From: Sinorhizobium numidicum
GTDB lineage: Bacteria > Pseudomonadota > Alphaproteobacteria > Rhizobiales > Rhizobiaceae
Length of the DNA stretch: 64,000 nt
Assembly (NCBI RefSeq): GCF_029892045.1
Contig: NZ_CP120367.1
Coordinates: 124,001-188,000, forward strand
Reading direction: 5' to 3'
Shown here: in pieces, positions 53,679 to 61,065 of the stretch
Layout of the letters: every line of letters starts with the position of its first letter
Position numbering within the stretch: the first letter of the stretch is position 1
The notes under the pieces: generated by a model
The model's input: the letters and a program-made list of their open reading frames with translations, nothing else
Databases searched by the model: none
Told to the model about the DNA's origin: nothing
Made by a program: the position numbers and the translations under genes

Positions 53679-55832
53679 ATGTCCGTTCACGACAAACTCA
53701 CCCTTCCGGTATCGCGCCGGCACTTCCTGATTGGTGCATCGCTGACGGGAGCGGGCCTCGTCATTGGCCTGCAGCCTTCGCCTTCGTCCGCTGCCGCAGA
53801 AGCCTTTGAACCCAACGCCTTCATTCGCATCCCCGCCGACGGCAAGGTTGTCTTCGTCATGCCGTCCGTGGAGATGGGACAGGGCATTTATACTTCGGTA
53901 GCTATGCTGCTGGCCGAAGAGTTGGAAGTCTCCCTGGATCAGGTGGAGCTGGAGCATGCGCCTGCTGATCCCACGCGGTATGCAAATCCCTTGCTCGGCG
54001 ACCAGATCACCGGCGGCTCCATCGCAATCCGCGCTGTTTACGAGCCGATGCGCAAAGCTGGCGCTGCCGCCCGCATCATGCTGGTGAACGCTGCTGCGCG
54101 TGGCTGGGGCGTCGCGCCCGAGACGTGCAGTGCCGAGGCCGGGCATATCGTCCACGCCGCAAGCGGCCGCCGCGCCGCCTATGGCAGCCTGATACAGGCT
54201 GCGTCATCTGAAGCCGTTCCACAGGAAATGCCACTGAAGCCTGCGTCCAGCTTCAAACTGATCGGCCACTCCGTCCGACGCCTCGACAGCCCGGAAAAGG
54301 TCAACGGTACCGCGAAATTCGGCATCGACGCCCGTCCGCAAGGCGTGTCTTACGCGGCGATCGCAATCTGTCCCCACTTCGGCGGCAAACTGCGCGCGGT
54401 CGAGACCGGACCGGCCATGGCAGTAAAGGGCGTCAAACAAGTTGTCCGGATCGAGGATGCTGTTGCCGTGGTGGCCGACAACACCGGTGCCGCACGCAAG
54501 GGGCTCGCTGCTCTCGCCATCGAATGGGAGCCAGGCCCGAATGGCACTCTTTCGCTGGTGGACTTGGAGAAGCGGGCGGAAGAGGCGATTGACGGCAACG
54601 CCCTGCCGCACATCAACGAGGGCGATGTTGCAAAAGCCGAAGCCGAGCACGGACCTGCGCTGGACTTCGTCTACCGCCTCCCGATCCTCACCCATTCGGC
54701 AATGGAGCCGATGAACTGCACGCTGCACGTTCGCAGCGATGGTTGTGACGTGTGGGTTGGAACGCAGGTCATGGGGCGAGCACGGCAAGCCGTCGCCGAT
54801 GTGACCGGGCTTCCATTGGAGAAGGTCGTTGTGCACAACCACCTGCTGGGTGGCGGTTTCGGGCGGCGGCTTGATGTCGACGGGATCATTTTGGCGGCGA
54901 AAATCGCAAAGCAGGTGGATGGCCCGGTCAAGGTCACCTGGAGCCGCGAGGAGGACATCCGCCACGACTGCTATCGCTACCTGAACTACAGCAAGGTCAC
55001 GGCGACCCTGGGCGCCGACGGCATGCCCGTTTCCTGGCGTCACCGCGTCATCGGCCCTGCCGTAATGGCGCGCTGGCTGCCGGCCTTCACCCGCGATGGC
55101 ATAGACCTCGACATCATGGCGGGCGCCGAAACCCCCTATGCGATCCCGAATAAATACACCGACTTCGTGCGCCATGAGGCTCCGCAGGGCATGTTGACGG
55201 GCAACTGGCGCGGAGTCGGTGCGACGCGCAATCTTCCCGCCATAGAAGGCGGCATCGACGAGTTGGCCCATGCCGCCGGCGTCGATCCGCTGGAATACCG
55301 CAGGCGCCTGCTTCAGCATAAGCCGCGCCTCCTCGCCGCGCTCGATCTTGCGGCGGAGAAGGCCGGTTGGGCAACCGCTCTTGCCCCCAGCAAGGGAAGA
55401 GGCATCGCGCTTTCGGAGGATTTCGGCAGTTTCGCCGCGATGATCTCGGAAGTGAGCGTCGGGGACGACGGAAGCCTAAAGACCGAGCGCATCATCTGCG
55501 CCGTCGACTGCGGCCAGGTCATCAATCCGGACACGGTCGAAGCCCAGATACAGAGCGGCATCATCTACGGTCTGAGCGCTGCTCTCTATGGACGCATCAC
55601 TGTCGAGAACGGCGCCGTCGTGGAGGGCAACTTCGACGATTCTCCCGTTCTGAGAATAAACGAGACGCCGAAGATCGAGGTTCACATTGTGCAAAGTTCC
55701 GAGGCGCCAGGCGGCATAGGAGAGGTCGGCACACCGGGTGTCGCACCCTCGCTCCTCAATGCGATCTTTGTGGCAACCGGCAAGCGTCTGCGATCGCTGC
55801 CGATCGACCAAAACGATTTGCGGAGGGTGTGA
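53679..55832 (+). CDS. IorB-like molybdopterin subunit of molybdenum hydroxylase
   Basis: A 717-residue molybdenum-cofactor subunit. A twin-arginine-like signal (VSRRHFLIGASLTGAGLVIG, residues 11-30) exports it. HNHLLGGGFGRRLDVDGIIL carries the cofactor loop, GNWRGVGATRN the central motif, and EAPGGIGEVGTPGVAP the catalytic glutamate. Proteins of this kind hydroxylate N-heterocycles or aldehydes. GGGGAGG precedes the ATG. No FAD subunit is encoded nearby, so electrons should go directly to the cytochrome that follows. Confidence 0.88.
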   Translation: MSVHDKLTLPVSRRHFLIGASLTGAGLVIGLQPSPSSAAAEAFEPNAFIRIPADGKVVFVMPSVEMGQGIYTSVAMLLAEELEVSLDQVELEHAPADPTRYANPLLGDQITGGSIAIRAVYEPMRKAGAAARIMLVNAAARGWGVAPETCSAEAGHIVHAASGRRAAYGSLIQAASSEAVPQEMPLKPASSFKLIGHSVRRLDSPEKVNGTAKFGIDARPQGVSYAAIAICPHFGGKLRAVETGPAMAVKGVKQVVRIEDAVAVVADNTGAARKGLAALAIEWEPGPNGTLSLVDLEKRAEEAIDGNALPHINEGDVAKAEAEHGPALDFVYRLPILTHSAMEPMNCTLHVRSDGCDVWVGTQVMGRARQAVADVTGLPLEKVVVHNHLLGGGFGRRLDVDGIILAAKIAKQVDGPVKVTWSREEDIRHDCYRYLNYSKVTATLGADGMPVSWRHRVIGPAVMARWLPAFTRDGIDLDIMAGAETPYAIPNKYTDFVRHEAPQGMLTGNWRGVGATRNLPAIEGGIDELAHAAGVDPLEYRRRLLQHKPRLLAALDLAAEKAGWATALAPSKGRGIALSEDFGSFAAMISEVSVGDDGSLKTERIICAVDCGQVINPDTVEAQIQSGIIYGLSAALYGRITVENGAVVEGNFDDSPVLRINETPKIEVHIVQSSEAPGGIGEVGTPGVAPSLLNAIFVATGKRLRSLPIDQNDLRRV

Positions 55833-55834
55833 TC

Positions 55835-56476
55835 ATGTTCAAGCGGATTTTCGCCATCACGCTCGTCGCCGTTCTCGCTGCGACCGGTATCGTTGCTGGT
55901 ATGGGATCACTGCAAAGTTATGCCGAATCATCGGATGGTGGAGCCCTCAAGCCCGTCTCCGACTTTGATGCGATTGCGGACACTAACGCGCGCTCGAAGG
56001 CCATCTTCGAGGAGGCAAGCCGTGTCATGACGCATCCGCGCTGCATCAACTGCCATCCGGCAACGCGCAGCCCGACGCAGGGTGAAGACATGCACCCGCA
56101 TGTGCCGTTTATCAATGCCAGCGAAAGCTCGCTAGGTCCGGCGGGACTTGTCTGCAGCACCTGCCACGGTGCCGAGAATCGTCCGGTGGTCGGCAGCCGC
56201 ATGAAGTCAATTCCGGGGAATGCGCACTGGTCATTGGCGCCGGCCAGCATGGCGTGGCAAGGGCTGACGGTGGGTGAGATCTGCCAACAGGTGAAAGATA
56301 CGAGCCGGAACGGCAATCGTTCCCTTGCCGATCTCATACGCCACATGGGCGAAGACCATCTGGTCGGCTGGGCCTGGCACCCTGGCGAAGGTCGCAGTGC
56401 TCCTCCCGGTTCGCAGGAGACGTTTGCCGCATTGATCGCTACCTGGGTCAGCACCGGTGCCGAATGTCCCAATTGA
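55835..56476 (+). CDS. Periplasmic diheme cytochrome c-like protein
   Basis: A 213-residue exported protein with an N-terminal helix/signal (FAITLVAVLAATGIVAGMGS) and two heme-binding motifs, RCINCHPATR and VCSTCHGAEN. Cytochromes in molybdenum hydroxylase operons usually carry three hemes and about 400 residues; this is smaller. It starts three bases after the IorB-like stop with GGAGGG upstream and is the expected electron acceptor of the enzyme. Confidence 0.85.
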   Translation: MFKRIFAITLVAVLAATGIVAGMGSLQSYAESSDGGALKPVSDFDAIADTNARSKAIFEEASRVMTHPRCINCHPATRSPTQGEDMHPHVPFINASESSLGPAGLVCSTCHGAENRPVVGSRMKSIPGNAHWSLAPASMAWQGLTVGEICQQVKDTSRNGNRSLADLIRHMGEDHLVGWAWHPGEGRSAPPGSQETFAALIATWVSTGAECPN

Positions 56477-56836
56477 GGGGCTGAGGGGCACAGGGATGCC
56501 AATCATCATTTCGCGGGGAAACCGCCAGTTCAAGGGGTATCTTAGTGCTTGCCGGACCGAGCTGACAGCTCCATCACCGGCTGCCCCTGCGGCCAACGGT
56601 GCGGCAGTCCTGAGCGTGGCTAGACGGGAAACGGCGCTCTTCAGCATGGGAAGCTTTCGCATGTAGAGTTAGGTGAAATGTTGCACCATTGAAAAAACGT
56701 ATGCATCACGGAAGCTTGCCAGATCAACTTTGCGACCTGATCGACTCGATCGACGCGGGGTGAGACAGGTAATCCGCCAAAATTGAAATCTCGGCGGCGC
56801 AGGCTTAGGAGCCGCGACGGAACGGGGAGTGCATAA
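56477..56836. other. Intergenic region, nothing recognisable
   Basis: 360 bases between the cytochrome and the antiporter. No protein, RNA or repeat is recognised; the promoter of the antiporter must lie here. Confidence 0.4.
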
Positions 56837-58609
56837 GTGTCTTCTGAATCCCACGGCATCGATCTGCTGCCGGTGATCGGCCTGCTCGGTGCGGCGATCG
56901 TCGCGGCTCCGTTGTTCAAACGCCTGGGGCTCGGCTCCGTTCTGGGTTATCTCGCCGGTGGTGTGGTAATAGGCCCATTCGGAATGAGACTACTCGATGA
57001 TCCGGCATCAATCCTCCAGGTCGCCGAGCTCGGCGTCGTCATGTTCCTCTTCATCATCGGTCTGGAGATGAGACCCTCGCGGCTGTGGGGATTGCGGCGC
57101 GAGATCTTTGGCCTTGGAGCCGCCCAGGTCGGGCTGTGCGCCGCCTGTCTCACGGCCATCGGCGTGTTCACTGGTTTTCCGGTCGCGCCCTCATTCGTCG
57201 CGGGCGCAGGTTTCGTCCTGACATCGACCGCGATTGTGATGCAACTCCTTGGGGAGCGCGGCGAGATCTCGACGCCGAAGGGGCAGAGGATCGTCTCGAT
57301 CCTCCTGCTGGAAGACATGTCGATCGTGCCCTTGCTCGCCCTGGTCGCCTTCCTTGCCCCAATCGTTCCCGGTGGGGCGATCGCGAGCCCAGGCATCGAC
57401 TGGTTAGCGATCGGCGTCGGGATCGCTTCAATTGCCGGCCTGGTCCTGGCCGGACGCTATCTCCTGAATCCACTGTTCGGCCTAATCGCGAGCGCCCAGG
57501 CGCGCGAGGTCATGACTGCCGCAGCGCTACTGGTCGTGATCGGATCCGCCTATGTGATGCAACTTGGCGGCCTGTCGATGGCGATGGGCGCGTTTCTCGC
57601 TGGCGTACTCTTGTCCGAATCCACGTTCCGGCATCAATTGGAAGCCGATGTCGAACCGTTTCGCGGCATCCTTCTCGGCCTGTTCTTTCTCGCCGTGGGG
57701 ATGTCGCTCGACCTTCGCGTCGTTGCCCGCAATTGGCAGATAATCCTCTTCTATGTCGCGGCCTATATGATCGTTAAGGCGCTGGTCATCTACGTGGTCG
57801 CACGGCTGCTTAGGTCCTCCCATTGGGAGGCGATCGAGCGGGCGGTGTTCATGGCGCAGGGCGGCGAGTTCGCCTTTGTACTCTATACGGCTGCACTTTC
57901 CGCCGGCATCATCACCATCGAGCAGAGCGCCATTTTGACGGCCATCATCATAATCTCGATGGTGTTGACACCGTTGGTTATCGCGGCCTTGAATGTCGTG
58001 GAGAAGTCGATCCCCGCTTCATTGGAGGGGGTGCAGCGACCGGAGAACCTGAAGGGAACCGTCCTGATCATCGGTTTCGGCAGGGTGGGGCAGATTGTAA
58101 GCCAGTTCCTGCTCGATCACGGTCATGACATTTCCATCATCGACATCGACGTCGAGATGATCAATACGGCGCGGGAGTTCGAGTTCGAGGTCTACTATGG
58201 CGACGGAAAGCGGCTCGATATACTGCATGCAGCCGGCGCAGGGCGCACCGAGGCGATCGTGGTCTGCGTTGACCGGGCTGAGGACGCCACGCAGATCGTT
58301 GAGCTCGTGAAGGCGGAGTTCCCCCTTGTCCCGGTTCTGGCGCGCGCAACTGATCGCCGTCATGCGCTCGACCTCGTCAAGGCAGGTGTCGATTTCCATA
58401 TTCGCGAGACATTCGAATCGGCAATGCTTCTCGGCCAAAAGGCGCTGGAAACGCTAGGCGCGGAGCTGCATGAAATCGACGGCATAGCGGGTAATGTCCG
58501 CGATCGCGACGAGCAGCGTTTCCAACTGGAAATTGTGGGTGGCCTTTATGCCGGACGTCCGATGTTCCGCGGCAAGCGCGAGCAGCCAGAAATCGCGCCA
58601 GAAGTCTGA
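56837..58609 (+). CDS. CPA2-family cation:proton antiporter with TrkA-N domain (KefB-like)
   Basis: A 590-residue inner-membrane antiporter. About twelve helices fill residues 8-390 (for example LLPVIGLLGAAIVAAPLFKR and ELGVVMFLFIIGLEMRPSRL, the LFxxGLE motif of the family). A cytoplasmic RCK/TrkA-N domain begins GTVLIIGFGRVGQIVSQFL near residue 405. KefB-type proteins exchange K+ for H+ and are gated by nucleotide or glutathione conjugates. The GTG start follows GGGGAG. A second RCK-C part is absent, as in most KefB proteins. Confidence 0.86.
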   Translation: MSSESHGIDLLPVIGLLGAAIVAAPLFKRLGLGSVLGYLAGGVVIGPFGMRLLDDPASILQVAELGVVMFLFIIGLEMRPSRLWGLRREIFGLGAAQVGLCAACLTAIGVFTGFPVAPSFVAGAGFVLTSTAIVMQLLGERGEISTPKGQRIVSILLLEDMSIVPLLALVAFLAPIVPGGAIASPGIDWLAIGVGIASIAGLVLAGRYLLNPLFGLIASAQAREVMTAAALLVVIGSAYVMQLGGLSMAMGAFLAGVLLSESTFRHQLEADVEPFRGILLGLFFLAVGMSLDLRVVARNWQIILFYVAAYMIVKALVIYVVARLLRSSHWEAIERAVFMAQGGEFAFVLYTAALSAGIITIEQSAILTAIIIISMVLTPLVIAALNVVEKSIPASLEGVQRPENLKGTVLIIGFGRVGQIVSQFLLDHGHDISIIDIDVEMINTAREFEFEVYYGDGKRLDILHAAGAGRTEAIVVCVDRAEDATQIVELVKAEFPLVPVLARATDRRHALDLVKAGVDFHIRETFESAMLLGQKALETLGAELHEIDGIAGNVRDRDEQRFQLEIVGGLYAGRPMFRGKREQPEIAPEV

Positions 58610-58629
58610 GGCGAATTCACAACCTCTTG

Positions 58630-59056
58630 TTAGTCCATGACGGTTCGGGGTTCCGGGATGGAAGCCGGGCTGATCGCCAGCGAGCTGTCATGCAGGAAGT
58701 CCGTGCGGAAAAAGCCGGGCTCGAAGATCGTCACCTTGATGCCGAGGGGGCAACCTCCGCTGCCAGCGATTCCGACAGGCCTTCGACCGCGAACTTCGTC
58801 GACCCATAGACGCCCCAGCCCGGATAGCCAAAGTAGCCGCCGATCGACGAGAAGTTCAGGATATGGCCCGAGCGCTGGCGGCGCATGTGCGGCAGGACGG
58901 CGCGCGTAACCTTCAAGACCCCGAAGACATTGGTGGCATAGAGGGCCTCGATCTCGCTTGCCGTTGCTTCCTCGACTGCGCCCAACAGCCCGTAGCCTGC
59001 GTTGTTGGCGAGCACGTCGATGCGGCCGAACCGCTGGACGGCGAGTGCTGCTGCCT
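58630..59056 (-). pseudogene. Truncated, frameshifted SDR
   Basis: Reading on the minus strand: the frame begins inside the Rossmann fold (QRFGRIDVLANNAGYGLLGA), continues GHILNFSSIGGYFGYPGWGV, YGSTKFAVEGLSESLAAEVA and then loses one base (CCC TCG GCA for CCC CTC GGC) before LGIKVTIFEPGFFRTDFL and a stop at 58630. The first 70 residues and the end are missing. It closely resembles the SDR at 52287. The left part of the fusion joins a cyclase relic at an AGATCT site. Confidence 0.7.
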
Positions 59057-59322
59057 CAGATCTATCTCGGCATGCACTCCGGCGACGTGTTCTACGGCAA
59101 CATCGGCAGCGACGAAAGGCTGGACTTTACCGTGATCGGCCCGGTAGTGAACGAAGTCTGGCGGATCGCGGCGAGTTGCAGGGCTTTGGGGCGTCGCTGC
59201 TGGTGTCGGAAAACTTTCGTGCGCTGCTCGCTGACAGAGATGCGGAGTATCTGGCCGATGTCGGCACTTTCCAACTCAAGGGAGTACGGAATTCGAGACG
59301 GCTCTATGCCCCGCAAGATTGA
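59057..59322 (+). pseudogene. Class III adenylate/guanylate cyclase C-terminal relic
   Basis: IYLGMHSGDVFYGNIGSDER and LDFTVIGPVVNEVWRIA match the core of class III nucleotide cyclases (GDVFYGNIGS...DFTVIGxxVN). A frame change near 59170 leads to FGASLLVSENFRALLADRDA and a stop at 59322. Only the last 90 residues are left. It starts exactly where the SDR relic ends, so both were joined by a deletion or recombination. Confidence 0.7.
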
Positions 59323-59391
59323 GGTCGTGGGCGGCGCATGCTCGTGCATTCGGCATCGATGCTTGATTGAACGGCAAAATCCCACACGAGG

Positions 59392-59470
59392 GTGATGAGT
59401 CTTGGAGTCCACGAGTATTCAGATTCTTCGATCCAGATGGGCACTCGTCGAAATACCGGAACGGCAGCTA
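59392..59470 (+). pseudogene. Possible glyoxalase-fold C-terminal relic
   Basis: A short stretch reads DESWSPRVFRFFDPDGHSSK, and FFDPDGH is the usual metal-site motif near the end of glyoxalase/bleomycin-resistance proteins. The remainder of the gene is absent. The assignment rests on one motif only. The rest of 59470-59650 holds nothing recognisable. Confidence 0.3.
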
Positions 59471-59653
59471 CAGCCGCTGTGGTCGAAATCCCAACAGCCG
59501 CAAGGGCCTTTTGTGGCTTCAGATCGAATGTCCGTTCCAACCGCTTCTCGGAACAGGATTGCTCGAGCGACCGCTTTCCCCCATTGCGGCAATTCGGGAT
59601 GGATTGAGCGGATGGCCGCTTCGGGTCGAACTTTCTCCTCGGCAGGCCAGCGG

Positions 59654-59678
59654 GCGGCGCTTCGACGCGAAGCGCCGC
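59654..59678. terminator. Strong hairpin near the integrase relic
   Basis: An 11-bp stem (GCGGCGCTTCG / CGAAGCGCCGC) around ACG. It sits just beyond the stop of the minus-strand integrase relic and has no U-run. It may be a transcript end or part of the element's boundary. Confidence 0.45.
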
Positions 59679-59687
59679 TATTGAGCG

Positions 59688-60282
59688 CTACAACTCCCCT
59701 TGCTCAGAAATTGCCAAGGCATCGTCGACCCGATCCCGAGGTACTGCACGGTGCTCTCCAGCTGCTTGTGGCCGAGCAAGAGCTGGACGGCGCGCAGGTT
59801 GCCCGTCTTCTTGCAGATATGCGCCGCCTTAGTCCGTCTCATCGAATGTGTGCCGTAACACTTGGGATCAAGGCCGATGCTCGACACCCACCTTTCGACG
59901 ATCCTGCCATATTGCCGCGTCGACAGGTGCGTCTTTGCGTGCACGCGGCTCGGAAACAGGTAATCCCGTTCACCGAGCCTGCGACTTCCAATCCATGCAG
60001 CGATGGCCTCCCCTGTCTGATCGGTCAATTCGAACTGCACTGGTCGGCCGGTCTTCCGTTGAATAACGATCGCCCGGTCGCGAACCCTCCCGGAAATCGC
60101 AACATCAGCAACTGAGATCGCGACGAGATCACAAGCTCGCAATTTGCTGTCGATCGCGAGTTGAACAGCGCCAGGTCGCGTACCGCACCCCACATCTGGA
60201 GGCGGGTTCGGATGGCCCAGACCTCCTTCGGCTTCAATGGAGGCTTCTGACCGATTATGCGGCCCGAGTTCCAGCTAGTCAT
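59688..60282 (-). pseudogene. Tyrosine recombinase/integrase, frameshifted twice
   Basis: The protein starts MTSWNSGRIIGQKPPLKPKE and reads TRLQMWGAVRDLALFN, then shifts near 60170 into LAIDSKLRACDLVAISVADV (first catalytic Arg), TKTHLSTRQYGR-like and GTHSMRRTKAAHICKKTGNL (H-x-x-R) and LRAVQLLLGHKQLESTVQYL (second His, Tyr), and shifts again near 59735, where VDDALAISEQGEL is the expected end at 59688. All five catalytic residues are still encoded but in different frames. This type of short integrase is common and multicopy in rhizobial genomes. Confidence 0.75.
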
Positions 60283-60435
60283 AGCCTTTCTCCCAAGAGC
60301 CACCCTCCACTGGCGCAGCGCTCATCCTTCAAGCAGGGCTAGTCATACTTCGTCTTATACCGTCCCTTGCGGGCGGGAAAGCCCGAAGCCACCCCGCACG
60401 GGGCACGGGGAGGCTTTTGGGCGTCCGACCGCTGA

Positions 60436-61065
60436 TCAGGGGAGGGTGACCGCGGCCAACACATAGCCTTGGGTGTGGAGGTACTCGAAGAACTCTGAAA
60501 TCGGGACAAGCGCCACGATGAAGAGCGCGTCTCGCATGGTCACTCGTAGCGCATTAGGCGAAAAGTTCCGTTCCGGGCCCCGTTGGAAACCTGAAAAGTC
60601 CGGCCAAAACAGCGGCGTGCCACGGGCGTAGTCGTCGAATTCCCTGCCGAAGACATGCGACAGATATGCCGCCTCTCGGTTCGCGGTGTACAAGAAAACA
60701 AAATACGCCAGAATTGTGAAAAATGCCGCTATCAGAATTGAACCGAAGACCAGCCCGACTCCGAAGATCGCCAGCAGAGAAAAGAAGTAAAGGGGGTTGC
60801 GGGTGATCGAGTAAGGCCCTTGGGTCACGAGCTCGGAATTCTTTCTTCCGCCCACGTAAAGGATCGACCAGATCCGCCCGATCACCCCAGCGATGACTAG
60901 TAATGTACCGGTCTGCTCAAGAATACTTTCGAGCAGACTATAGCCCGGGCGGATTGGGCGGCTGACGAGATTGAGAATCATGAACGCCGTCGCGAGCGCC
61001 CAGAGCAGAAGAATTCTCACTTTCTGTCTGAATGGCCGTTCCGGCGGCGTTGCAAAGTGGGTCAT
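60436..61065 (-). CDS. Isoprenylcysteine-methyltransferase-like membrane protein
   Basis: A 209-residue inner-membrane protein of the ICMT/PEMT superfamily with four to five helices. ELVTQGPYSITRNPLYFFSL carries the conserved GPY...RNPxY motif near residue 83, and FLYTANREAAYLSHVFGREF the second conserved element with the SAM-binding Glu. It overlaps the RND gene by four bases (ATGA), so both are co-translated. The substrate is not known; modification of a lipid is likely. Confidence 0.8.
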   Translation of the reverse strand: MTHFATPPERPFRQKVRILLLWALATAFMILNLVSRPIRPGYSLLESILEQTGTLLVIAGVIGRIWSILYVGGRKNSELVTQGPYSITRNPLYFFSLLAIFGVGLVFGSILIAAFFTILAYFVFLYTANREAAYLSHVFGREFDDYARGTPLFWPDFSGFQRGPERNFSPNALRVTMRDALFIVALVPISEFFEYLHTQGYVLAAVTLP

